DNA from: an uncultured Eubacteriales bacterium
GTDB taxonomy: Bacteria > Bacillota > Clostridia > UBA1381 > UBA9506
Direction of reading: 5' to 3'
DNA: 20,722 nucleotides
Assembly (NCBI GenBank): GCA_900545185.1
Contig: UQYH01000030.1
Coordinates: forward strand, 1-20,722
Translations under genes and position numbers: made by a program
Shown here: piece after piece, positions 1 through 6,773 of the stretch
Layout of the letters: each line of letters starts with the position of its first letter
Numbering within the stretch: position 1 is the stretch's first letter
The notes under the pieces: model-generated
Database searches by the model: none
What the model was told of the DNA's origin: nothing
The model's input: the letters and a program-made list of their open reading frames with translations, nothing else

Positions 1-238
1 TCTGACTGCTTAAAAAGGCTTGAAAAATAATTGCATTTGATTTTGCTCTTGCATCGGCATACCCTAATCCGTTCTGCACTTCGTTTAAAATATCACCTAT
101 GAGCATTTCGGCACAGGCTATTACATTCTCAGTTGCATAACAAGGCGCTGACTCTCTTGGAACAGTAGCGGCGTTTGCCGTAATAGAGCTTGTTAAAATT
201 ACAATAATTGATGCGATGGATATAATTAATTTTTTCAT
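1..238 (-). CDS. Partial secreted protein of unknown function (3' end outside window)
   Basis: The reading frame opens at an ATG on the minus strand and stays open for 79 codons to the window edge, so its C-terminus is missing. The first 24 or so residues form a clear signal peptide: MKK, then a run of I/V/L/A/S, then a possible signal-peptidase site at ANA-ATV. The mature part begins with TVPRESAPCYATENVIAC and contains two cysteines. I do not recognise the family. Its ATG overlaps the TGA of the upstream tnpV gene (ATGA), and a strong AGGAGGTG lies 7 nt upstream inside the tnpV 3' end, so the two are almost certainly co-translated. The stretch is AT-rich, unlike the genes to the right. It is probably exported cargo of the same mobile element. 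Confidence 0.6.
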   Translation of the reverse strand, partial: MKKLIISIASIIVILTSSITANAATVPRESAPCYATENVIACAEMLIGDILNEVQNGLGYADARAKSNAIIFQAFLSSQ

Positions 239-621
239 TTTGAAACACCTCCTGCATAAACTATGTTCTCAAGCACAAATTCTTCTGCTGTGTGTTTAAT
301 CTGTTCCATAGCAGAAAGCCATGCCATTTGGTCTTTTGCTTTGAGTTCTTCCGTGATGCCTTGTTTTGTAATCATATCTTTTATAAGCTTATCAACCATT
401 TCTTTTGCAGATGTGTCGATTTCTTTGAGGTAAGCAAGCCAAGTTCCGTCAATCATTTTCATTGAGTAAAAACAAGGTCTGTTCTCTTTGATAAATTTTG
501 CATACATCCTGCCATATTTACCGATTTTATATACTTTTTCATCGGCTACAGTTAGGTTTGGAATGTAGTAATCTCCGTTTCTTACATACTCAATTCCGTT
601 TTCAATAAATTTTTCTTTCAT
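235..621 (-). CDS. tnpV: TnpV-like transposon-encoded protein
   Basis: A 128-residue protein with the features I associate with the TnpV family of clostridial conjugative and mobilisable elements: an N-terminal GDYYIPNLTV segment, then KIGKYGRMYAKFIKENRP, a WLAYLKEID segment, and a charged helical C-terminal half (ITEELKAKDQMAWLSAMEQI, then AEEFVLENIVYA). The molecular function of TnpV is not established; it travels with excision and transposition modules. The ATG at 621 is chosen because GGAGG at 632-636 sits about 10 nt upstream, and the in-frame alternative at 626 meets a stop after two codons. The last residues (AGGVSK) are encoded by the Shine-Dalgarno of the next gene, which overlaps by 4 nt. 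The local sequence is AT-rich. The family call rests on recalled pattern, not an alignment. Confidence 0.78.
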   Translation of the reverse strand: MKEKFIENGIEYVRNGDYYIPNLTVADEKVYKIGKYGRMYAKFIKENRPCFYSMKMIDGTWLAYLKEIDTSAKEMVDKLIKDMITKQGITEELKAKDQMAWLSAMEQIKHTAEEFVLENIVYAGGVSK

Positions 622-705
622 AGCATAAACGCCTCCTTTAAATTTCGTATCTTTATTTTATCGGAAAGCAATTACTTTGACGAATGTATGAATACGAAAA
701 ATAAA

Positions 706-739
706 AAAGAGACAAAAGCGATTAAAGCCCTATCTCTTT
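706..739 (-). terminator. Possible intrinsic terminator, minus strand
   Basis: A perfect 7-bp inverted repeat (AAAGAGA at 706-712, TCTCTTT at 733-739) with a 20-nt loop. On the minus strand it is followed by a T-rich run of TTTTTTATTTTT type. It lies between the tRNA-Leu terminator and tnpV, so it may be a backup terminator or belong to the end of the mobile element. The loop is long and the stem AT-rich, so this is tentative. The remaining bases between 622 and 800 hold an 8-bp inverted repeat (TTTCGTAT at 643-650, ATACGAAA at 692-699) and no gene that I can support. Confidence 0.35.
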
Positions 740-799
740 GAAGTGCAACATTATTCTTTCTTACTCTTACTATTAAAATTAGGATACTCCAAATAAACT

Positions 800-843
800 A
801 AAAATCCGAACCCATTACCAATTGGTACAAGGTTCGGATTTTT
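800..843 (-). terminator. Rho-independent terminator of tRNA-Leu
   Basis: A perfect 13-bp stem: AAAAATCCGAACC (800-812) with GGTTCGGATTTTT (831-843). The minus-strand arm ends in TTTTTAGTTTATTT. The 18-nt loop contains the 12-bp palindrome TACCAATTGGTA, so a second hairpin could stack on top. It begins 6 nt beyond the tRNA CCA end. The A and T runs on both sides make it potentially bidirectional. Confidence 0.85.
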
Positions 844-849
844 ACTGTT

Positions 850-933
850 TGGTGCGGATGACAGGGGTCGAACCTGCACGCCTAGGGCACAAGAACCTAA
901 ATCTTGCGCGTATGCCAATTTCGCCACATCCGC
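850..933 (-). tRNA. tRNA-Leu (anticodon UAG)
   Basis: Class II cloverleaf read on the minus strand. The acceptor arms are GCGGATG and CATCCGC, followed by a discriminator A and an encoded CCA at 850-852. The D stem is GCG/CGC. The anticodon stem CAAGA/TCTTG encloses TTTAGGT, giving anticodon TAG at 897-899 and the G37 usual for leucine tRNAs. A long variable arm has a GCC/GGC stem, and the T loop is TTCGACC. It reads CUA (and probably other CUN) codons. It stands alone, with its own promoter at 981-1009 and terminator at 800-843. The AT-rich tnpV region begins on its 3' side, the usual geometry for integration at a tRNA gene. Confidence 0.97.
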
Positions 934-941
934 AGACAATG

Positions 942-973
942 GGCGCTGCATGGTGTCTGCACAATACAGCGCC
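942..973 (-). other. Hairpin in the 5' leader of pre-tRNA-Leu
   Basis: A perfect 7-bp inverted repeat, GGCGCTG (942-948) and CAGCGCC (967-973), with an 18-nt loop between promoter and tRNA. It would form a stem in the precursor just upstream of the RNase P cleavage site. Function unknown. Confidence 0.45.
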
Positions 974-980
974 TTGCCTT

Positions 981-1009
981 ATTATAGCATGAGTTTTGTC
1001 AAATGTCAA
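981..1009 (-). promoter_or_regulatory. Sigma-A promoter for tRNA-Leu, full consensus
   Basis: On the minus strand: TTGACA (plus-strand 1004-1009), a 17-bp spacer, and TATAAT (plus-strand 981-986). Both hexamers match the consensus exactly, as expected for a stable RNA gene. Transcription would start near 974, about 40 nt before the mature tRNA. Confidence 0.9.
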
Positions 1010-1066
1010 GCTTTGGAAGCCGGGAATCTTAATTTTGCAGTCAATAGGGAGTCAAACCTCAAATGG

Positions 1067-1103
1067 TGTCCGGCTCCCCGGTGACAGACAAACAAGCCGG
1101 ACA
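1067..1103 (-). terminator. Hairpin downstream of folD, possible weak terminator
   Basis: Perfect 9-bp inverted repeat TGTCCGGCT (1067-1075) and AGCCGGACA (1095-1103), starting 4 nt after the folD stop. It is GC-rich but lacks a following T-run on the minus strand, so it is a 3'-end stabilising hairpin or an imperfect terminator. Transcription from the ftsK operon may partly read through toward the tRNA. Confidence 0.4.
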
Positions 1104-1107
1104 GTGT

Positions 1108-1965
1108 TTATACATCTTTGTGGAGAAGAGCAGCCTTTACAGTGTTCTTCATCAGCATGGCAATGGTCATGGGGCCGACGCCGCCGGGAACAGGTGTGAT
1201 GGCAGCCGCTTTTTCGGCAGCCGAGTCAAAAGCCACATCACCAACCAGTTTTTTGTCGGGCAGACGGTTCATGCCGACATCAATTACAACAGAGCCTTCC
1301 TTAATCATATCGCCGGTAATTAATTCCGGTACGCCGACAGCTGCCACAACAATATCGGCACGACGCACAGTTGCGGCAAGGTCGCGCGTTTTGGAATGGC
1401 AGACCGTTACCGTGCCATGGCTGTGTAAAAGCAGCATGGCCATGGGCTTGCCCACGATGTTGCTGCGGCCGATGACAACACATTCCTTACCGGCAATGTC
1501 AATGCCGCTTTCATGAATCAGTTCCATAACACCGGCAGGTGTGCAAGGCAAAAAGTCATAATCGCCGATCATAATTTTACCGACGTTAACAGGATGAAAG
1601 GCATCCACATCCTTATCCGGCCGAATGGCGTGAATCACGGCTTTTTCGTCCAAATGCTTCGGCAGCGGTAACTGACATAATATACCGTCGATTTCCGCAT
1701 CTTGATTTAATTTTTCGATTAAAGACATCAGTTCTTCTTGCTTAATATCGCCGGGCAGCGCATATTCTAAAGAACGAATACCAATATATTCACAAGCTTT
1801 TTTTTTGTTGTTTACATAAATGCGCGAGGCAGGATCATCGCCCACGATGATGACGGCCAGAGCCGGTTGTATGCCCCTTGCCGCCAGTGCGGCGACTTCG
1901 TTTTTGAGTTCGTCCTTGATTCTCTGTGAAACGGCCTTGCCGTCCAGAATTTTTGCTTTTGTCAT
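1108..1965 (-). CDS. folD: Bifunctional methylene-THF dehydrogenase / methenyl-THF cyclohydrolase FolD
   Basis: Cytosolic enzyme of one-carbon metabolism. It oxidises 5,10-methylene-THF to methenyl-THF with NADP, then hydrolyses it to 10-formyl-THF for purine and formyl-Met synthesis. The length of about 285 residues is normal. Visible family motifs are the YVNNKKKACEYIGI block with the catalytic lysine, DGILCQLPLPKH, DVDAFHPVN, the Rossmann segment VIGRSNIVGKPMA, and the C-terminal signature ITPVPGGVGPMTIAMLM. Two ATGs compete. AGGAGG at 1974-1979 is only 2 nt from the ATG at 1971 but 8 nt from the one at 1965, so I prefer 1965 (protein begins MTKAKILDG). It is the last gene of the ftsK-ygiQ-folD operon and starts inside the open frame of ygiQ. 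Confidence 0.96.
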   Translation of the reverse strand: MTKAKILDGKAVSQRIKDELKNEVAALAARGIQPALAVIIVGDDPASRIYVNNKKKACEYIGIRSLEYALPGDIKQEELMSLIEKLNQDAEIDGILCQLPLPKHLDEKAVIHAIRPDKDVDAFHPVNVGKIMIGDYDFLPCTPAGVMELIHESGIDIAGKECVVIGRSNIVGKPMAMLLLHSHGTVTVCHSKTRDLAATVRRADIVVAAVGVPELITGDMIKEGSVVIDVGMNRLPDKKLVGDVAFDSAAEKAAAITPVPGGVGPMTIAMLMKNTVKAALLHKDV

Positions 1966-3790
1966 GCTCATTTCCTCCTGTATCGTTTGGTCGCGGCGGA
2001 ATCAGACAGTGCGGTCCGTAGCCGATTAAATCTGTCCGTCCTGCTTTTTTTAACGCTTTTAAAACCATTGTACGGTTTTCGGGACGAAAAGCCTGCAAGA
2101 GCGCACGCTGCATGGCTTTGTCCTCACCTTTGGGAATGTAAACGGGTCTTCCCGTGAACGGATCCAGCCCGGTGTAATACATTGCTGTTGAAATGGAGCC
2201 GGGCGTGGGGTAGAAGTCCTGCACCTGCTCCGGCCGGATTTTTTTGCGCCGCAGATATTCGGCAAGCTCTATGGCTTCCTGCAAGGTAGAGCCGGGATGC
2301 CCGGACATTAAATAAGGCACCAAATATTGTTCCTTGCCCAGCTCGGCATTTATTTTTTTAAACTTCGATTCAAAAGCTTCATACACGCGCTTGGCCGGCT
2401 TACCCATGGCGGCAAGCACCGTGTCGGCAATATGTTCCGGCGCAACCTTAAGCTGACCGCTGACGTGATAGGCCAAAAGGTCACGAAAAAACGCATCGTT
2501 TTGGTCGGCCATTAAGTAATCGAACCGAATACCGGAACGGATAAACACCTTTTTAATAAACGGCAGTGCACGCAGCTTTTGCAGTAAAAGCCTGTAATCA
2601 CTGTGATCGGCACGAATCGCGGCACAGGGCTTGGGATACAAGCAGCGTTTATCGCGGCAGACACCGGCCTTTAGCTGCTTTTGACAGGCAGGGTAGCGAA
2701 AGTTTGCGGTGGGGCCGCCGACATCGTGAATATAGCCTTTAAACCCCGGTAAATCCTTTAAAATATGAGCTTCCCGTAAAATGGATTCGTGACTTCTGGC
2801 GGTTACGGTGCGCCCCTGGTGAAAGGTAAGCGAACAAAAATTGCATGAACCGAAGCAACCGCGCGAAGAAGTGATGCTGAATTGCACCTCGCTGAGCGCC
2901 GGTACGCCGCCAAGCGCATCATACATGGGGTGCGCTTTTCTTGTGTAGGGCAGTTCGTAAATTTCATCAAGCTTTTTACCGCTAAGGGGCGGCATGGGCG
3001 GATTTTGTATCACATATCGGTTGCCGTGCGCCTGCACCAATGTTTTGCCGCGCACAGCATCTTGTTCGTAAAATGAGATTTTAGCGGCCTCTGCATATTG
3101 TGCCTTGTTGGTGCTGACGGCTTCGCACGAAGGCAACAGCAGATATTCTCCCTGAATGTCATCGGTTGAAGCGGCAATGTAACAGGTGCCGCGTACGTGA
3201 TGCAGCCTTTCAATGGGGCAGCCTGCTGCCAGACTATCCGCAATTTGGCGGATGCTTTCTTCACCCATGCCATAGGAGAGTAAATCGGCACGGCTGTCCA
3301 AAAGAATGGAACGGCGCACCTTATCCTGCCAGTAATCATAGTGGGCAAAGCGGCGCAGGCTGGCTTCAATGCCGCCAATGATAATCGGAATATCGGGGAA
3401 CGCCTCGCGTACTCGGTTGGCATATACAACGGTTGCACGATCCGGCCGTTTGCCTGCCGCGCCGCCGGGGGAGTATAAATCCTGACTGCGCCGCTTTTTG
3501 GCTGCAGTATAATGCGCCACCATAGAGTCTAAGTTACCGGCGCCGATTAAAACGGCATATTGCGGCCGTCCGAGCACTGTAAACGGCTCTTTGCTGTGCC
3601 AATCGGGCTGTGATATAATGCCGACGCGATACCCGGCAGCCGTTAAAACACGCGTGATAACCGAAACGGCAAAGGAGGGGTGATCGACATACGCATCGCC
3701 CGACACATATAAAAAATCAATACAATCCCAGCCCAAAGCATCCATTTCCTGACGGGTAACCGGCAAAAACCCGGCGCGAATCCCCATCAT
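1835..3790 (-). CDS. ygiQ: YgiQ-family radical SAM protein
   Basis: Radical SAM enzyme of the YgiQ group, whose reaction is not established. The frame encodes 651 residues. The N-terminal part (about 1-200) contains GDAYVDHPSFAVSVI and a B12-domain-like fold (IIIGGIEASLRRFAHYDYWQ). The core carries the 4Fe-4S/SAM motif CFGSCNFC (C312, C316, C319), followed by GYIHDVGGPTANFR and the cysteine-rich CRDKRCLYPKPC. Recognisable family sequence ends at LIGYGPHCLIPPRP, near residue 602. About 50 further residues, rich in G, R, K and T, are an out-of-frame reading of the folD start, so the true or ancestral end is probably near 1970. Its ATG overlaps the ftsK stop (ATGA at 3787-3790), so it is translationally coupled to ftsK. 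Confidence 0.93.
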   Translation of the reverse strand: MMGIRAGFLPVTRQEMDALGWDCIDFLYVSGDAYVDHPSFAVSVITRVLTAAGYRVGIISQPDWHSKEPFTVLGRPQYAVLIGAGNLDSMVAHYTAAKKRRSQDLYSPGGAAGKRPDRATVVYANRVREAFPDIPIIIGGIEASLRRFAHYDYWQDKVRRSILLDSRADLLSYGMGEESIRQIADSLAAGCPIERLHHVRGTCYIAASTDDIQGEYLLLPSCEAVSTNKAQYAEAAKISFYEQDAVRGKTLVQAHGNRYVIQNPPMPPLSGKKLDEIYELPYTRKAHPMYDALGGVPALSEVQFSITSSRGCFGSCNFCSLTFHQGRTVTARSHESILREAHILKDLPGFKGYIHDVGGPTANFRYPACQKQLKAGVCRDKRCLYPKPCAAIRADHSDYRLLLQKLRALPFIKKVFIRSGIRFDYLMADQNDAFFRDLLAYHVSGQLKVAPEHIADTVLAAMGKPAKRVYEAFESKFKKINAELGKEQYLVPYLMSGHPGSTLQEAIELAEYLRRKKIRPEQVQDFYPTPGSISTAMYYTGLDPFTGRPVYIPKGEDKAMQRALLQAFRPENRTMVLKALKKAGRTDLIGYGPHCLIPPRPNDTGGNEHDKSKNSGRQGRFTENQGRTQKRSRRTGGKGHTTGSGRHHRGR

Positions 3791-6333
3791 GACCGCATGC
3801 TCATTTCCATATAATCTTCTTTAGAAAGCAAAACCTCACGCGGCTTGCTGCCGTCCTGCGGGCCGATCCAACCGCGCTCTTCCATTTGGTCAACAATACG
3901 TGCGGCACGCGAAAAGCCGATTTTAAGGCGTCTTTGCAAATAAGAAGCCGAGATTTTGCCCGTATCCACGGCAATCTCAATTGCACGCGGGAGCAATTCA
4001 TCATTATCGCCGGGGTCATGGTCATTGCCCGATACGTTAACGGTTTTGCCATTTTCTATTTTTTCAAGAACGTCTTCATCATACCGTGCCACAGAACCGC
4101 TTTTGATAAACTCAACAATCCGTTCCACTTCTTTATCCGAAATAAAGGCGCCTTGCAAACGTTTGGGCTTGGATGCGCCGACGGGTGAGAAGAGCATATC
4201 GCCGCGTCCCAAAAGCTTTTCGGCACCGGCAGAATCTAAAATTGTGCGGCTGTCCACCTGAGAGGAAACGGCAAACGCAATACGGGACGGAATGTTCGCC
4301 TTAATAATACCCGTGATAACATCAACCGAGGGGCGCTGCGTGGCGATAACCAAATGGATGCCTGCGGCACGCGCCAGCTGTGCCAAACGGCAAATGGAAT
4401 CCTCAACCTCGCCGGGGGCAACCATCATCAGGTCGGCCAGCTCGTCAATGATAATGACAACATGCGGCATGGTGTTTTCGCCGCCTGCCTCTGTAATGGC
4501 GTTGTTATAGCCCTCCAGATTGCGCACGTTATATTCGGCAAACACCGCGTAACGGCGTGTCATTTCCTGTACAGCCCAATACAGCGCACCGGAAGCGCGG
4601 CGCGGATCTGTTACAACAGGAATCATCAGGTGCGGAATTCCGTTATATACATTCAATTCAACCACCTTGGGGTCAATCATTAAAAGCTTAACCTCGTTCG
4701 GGTCGGCCTTGTAGATGATGCTGGCAATTAAGGTGTTAATACAAACGCTTTTACCGGAGCCGGTGGCGCCTGCAATTAAAATATGCGGCATTTTGGCCAA
4801 ATCCACCACGACGTTTTTTCCGGCGATGTCCTTACCCAAGGCAAAGGCCAGCTTAGAGGGAAAGTTTTTAAATTCATCCGAATCCAGCACCTCGCGAATG
4901 CTGACGGTGGCGACGGTTTTGTTCGGAATTTCTATGCCTATGGCTTCCTTATTCGGGATGGGCGCTTCAATACGCACACCGGTTGCGGCCAGGCGCAGGG
5001 CAATATCATCAGACAAGCCGACAATTTTGCTGACCTTAACACCGGCGGCCGGTTTTAACTCGTAGCGTGTAACGGTCGGCCCCTTACTGACGTGTAGCAG
5101 CTCGGCCTCTACATTAAAGCTTTTTAAGGTTGCAATCAGCTTTGCCGCGGTTTCGCGCAGTTCTTCGCGAGAATCGGCGCTGAGGGTTGCGGTGTTTTTG
5201 TCCAGCAGGTCAAAATCGGGGAAGGTGTAGGGAATTTTTTCAAAAGCCTCTTCCATTTCCTGTGAGATGGCTTCATTTTCTTCGTCTGTCAAGGGTTCTG
5301 CCTTTTCAGCCGGTGCGTCCGTGGCAGTGCTGTGCTGCACGGGCGTGTGCGCGTCCTCTTCTGCCGGTGTGGTTTCCCATGGGACGTCATCATCTGCCGG
5401 TGTGGCAGGCGCAGCTTCCGCGTGGGAGAAGGTTTCGGCCTTAGCAAGGGCAGGAGCGGTCGTTTTTTCCTCCGGCGGCAAGACCTGATCTAAAATAGCA
5501 TCTAAATTTTTAAAATCATAGGTCGGTTCATCTTCGATTTGCGGATGCATGTCCGTTTCGGATGCGGTTGCTTCTGCTTTTGGTTCTGCGGCCTTTTCCT
5601 GCACAGCCTTTTTAGGCTTTTCGGTAGCCGTGCCGCGCGTTACGTCCTCATCACTGAAATTGGGGATGGCACGTTTTGCCGCACGCGGCTTTTTTTCGCG
5701 CGGAGGCATAACGGCAGCCTCTTCGGCGGCTTCGCGGCGGACTTCTTTAATATCCATAAAGCAGCGCACCCAAAAGCGTAGCAAGGCCTTAAGGGGCGAC
5801 CATTTTGTTAAAATCATAATCAATACAATAAAAAGTGTAAACAGAATAATACCTGCCGCAACGCGACCGACGGTGTTGGCAAAAATATCACATAAAATGC
5901 CGCCGAAAATACCACCGCCGATACCGTTTGAGCCGCTCCACCAGTAGCCCGAAAGGCTTGTCAGCCAAAACGGATTTTGCGCCGGGATACCCGAAAACAG
6001 CTGAAACAGGCCGGCCAGGCAAAGTATGACAAGCAGTGTTTGCGTATATTTGCATTTGTTTTCTTCATAGGCGCGGCCGATTAAGCGGTGCATGCCGAGC
6101 ACCAGCAAAAAGGGCGGCAGCAAATAGGCCGGAATCCCCAACAGCCCAGTACAGAGCGTTTTTGCCCACTGGCCGATAATGCCGCTGGGAGCGTATAAAA
6201 AAACACCGGTTAAAAGCGCCGCAGCAATGATGAAAATAGAGATAAACTCATTCTTCATTGGCGCGTCAATGGTTTGCTGTTTTGCTTTTTTGGTTCTTTT
6301 TGCAGTTGTCGATTTCTTTTTTGCCGCTGGCAT
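3787..6333 (-). CDS. ftsK: FtsK/SpoIIIE DNA translocase
   Basis: Membrane-anchored, ATP-driven double-stranded DNA pump that clears chromosomes from the division or sporulation septum. The protein has 848 residues, normal for the family. Residues 28-177 hold four to five hydrophobic membrane segments. A low-complexity acidic, Ala/Pro-rich linker spans about 200-370. The alpha/beta motor follows, with Walker A GATGSGKS (522-529), Walker B VVIIIDELADL (625-635) and the ATQRPSVDVITGIIKANIPS block. The C-terminal gamma winged helix (about 775-848) contains SASYLQRRLKIGFSRAARI, the DNA-orienting domain. A short K/R-rich N-terminus precedes the first membrane helix. It heads the operon and is transcribed from the promoter at 6400-6428. 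Whether it is the vegetative FtsK or the sporulation SpoIIIE cannot be decided from one copy. Confidence 0.96.
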   Translation of the reverse strand: MPAAKKKSTTAKRTKKAKQQTIDAPMKNEFISIFIIAAALLTGVFLYAPSGIIGQWAKTLCTGLLGIPAYLLPPFLLVLGMHRLIGRAYEENKCKYTQTLLVILCLAGLFQLFSGIPAQNPFWLTSLSGYWWSGSNGIGGGIFGGILCDIFANTVGRVAAGIILFTLFIVLIMILTKWSPLKALLRFWVRCFMDIKEVRREAAEEAAVMPPREKKPRAAKRAIPNFSDEDVTRGTATEKPKKAVQEKAAEPKAEATASETDMHPQIEDEPTYDFKNLDAILDQVLPPEEKTTAPALAKAETFSHAEAAPATPADDDVPWETTPAEEDAHTPVQHSTATDAPAEKAEPLTDEENEAISQEMEEAFEKIPYTFPDFDLLDKNTATLSADSREELRETAAKLIATLKSFNVEAELLHVSKGPTVTRYELKPAAGVKVSKIVGLSDDIALRLAATGVRIEAPIPNKEAIGIEIPNKTVATVSIREVLDSDEFKNFPSKLAFALGKDIAGKNVVVDLAKMPHILIAGATGSGKSVCINTLIASIIYKADPNEVKLLMIDPKVVELNVYNGIPHLMIPVVTDPRRASGALYWAVQEMTRRYAVFAEYNVRNLEGYNNAITEAGGENTMPHVVIIIDELADLMMVAPGEVEDSICRLAQLARAAGIHLVIATQRPSVDVITGIIKANIPSRIAFAVSSQVDSRTILDSAGAEKLLGRGDMLFSPVGASKPKRLQGAFISDKEVERIVEFIKSGSVARYDEDVLEKIENGKTVNVSGNDHDPGDNDELLPRAIEIAVDTGKISASYLQRRLKIGFSRAARIVDQMEERGWIGPQDGSKPREVLLSKEDYMEMSMRS

Positions 6334-6399
6334 ATGTATCTCAAAACTCCTTTACAGATAAATCAATCGAATCGGTGTAAAAATTTTCACACATACTTA

Positions 6400-6428
6400 A
6401 TTGTATCATAATAATTTAAAAAAGTCCA
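6400..6428 (-). promoter_or_regulatory. Predicted promoter of the ftsK-ygiQ-folD operon
   Basis: On the minus strand: TGGACT (plus-strand 6423-6428), a 17-bp spacer, and TACAAT (plus-strand 6400-6405), followed by about 60 nt of leader. GGAG at 6347-6350 lies about 13 nt before the ftsK ATG, a long spacing. The -35 box is weak and the -10 good. The 12-bp tandem repeat at 6441-6464 lies just upstream. Confidence 0.6.
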
Positions 6429-6440
6429 GCCTTAGCAAAA

Positions 6441-6464
6441 AAATGTTGTCATAAATGTTGTCAT
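6441..6464. repeat. 12-bp perfect tandem repeat between divergent promoters
   Basis: AAATGTTGTCAT occurs twice head to tail (6441-6452 and 6453-6464). The repeat lies upstream of the ftsK -35 box and upstream of the rightward promoter at 6498. Direct repeats one helical turn or so apart are typical of activator or response-regulator sites, but no regulator is identified here. Confidence 0.6.
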
Positions 6465-6497
6465 ATAAATAATAAACGGCTTTTTTGACGACGACTA

Positions 6498-6526
6498 TTG
6501 ACAGCTTACGTTTTCAGTATTATAAT
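6498..6526 (+). promoter_or_regulatory. Consensus sigma-A promoter for the small ORF / flavoprotein operon
   Basis: TTGACA at 6498-6503, a 17-bp spacer, and TATAAT at 6521-6526: a full consensus match. A promoter this strong ahead of an oxidoreductase operon usually needs repression, and a perfect inverted repeat overlaps the expected start site just downstream. Confidence 0.88.
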
Positions 6527-6528
6527 AA

Positions 6529-6550
6529 AGCTAACGAACATTAGTTAGCT
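6529..6550. promoter_or_regulatory. Operator candidate: perfect inverted repeat at the transcription start
   Basis: AGCTAAC (6529-6535) and GTTAGCT (6544-6550) form a perfect 7-bp inverted repeat around an 8-nt centre, beginning 2 nt after the -10 box. Position, size and sequence resemble sites of MarR- or TetR-type repressors that silence drug- or redox-responsive oxidoreductases. No such regulator gene is in the window, so the repressor must be encoded elsewhere. A role as an RNA hairpin is also possible. Confidence 0.6.
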
Positions 6551-6589
6551 AAAAAGGTGAGCCGCTTATGCATTTCGGAGTCATTATGC

Positions 6590-6745
6590 ATGTCCATTCC
6601 GATTGTAACAGCTGCCTCTGCGGGACTTGGCATAGGAATTGTTTTTTTAAGGGCGGCAAAAGAGCCTTATGCGGTTTGTGTATCTTTTTTGCTGTTTGCC
6701 ATAAAAGGAATCCTGCTTTTAAGGTACACAAAAATACGTAGCTGA
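6590..6745 (+). CDS. Small hydrophobic protein, unknown function
   Basis: A 51-residue ORF beginning MSIPIVTAASAGLGIGIVFL, with two hydrophobic stretches (about 4-20 and 28-45) separated by RAAKEPYA and a basic C-terminus (RYTKIRS). It would be a two-helix membrane peptide. CGGAG at 6576-6580 lies 9 nt upstream of the chosen ATG; a GTG at 6557 is in frame but has a poorer site. The ORF is the first frame of the transcript from 6498 and lies 28 nt before the flavoprotein. A different frame, 6568-6741, encodes a cysteine-rich 57-residue alternative with its own AAGGTGAG, and only one is likely to be real. It could also be a remnant of a larger membrane protein. I recognise no family. Confidence 0.4.
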   Translation: MSIPIVTAASAGLGIGIVFLRAAKEPYAVCVSFLLFAIKGILLLRYTKIRS

Positions 6746-6773
6746 ATGTACACAAACATGAGGAGATGTTAAC

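Noticed and set aside
751..951. 66-residue minus-strand ORF
   Set aside because: It lies over the tRNA-Leu gene and its terminator; no independent coding evidence.
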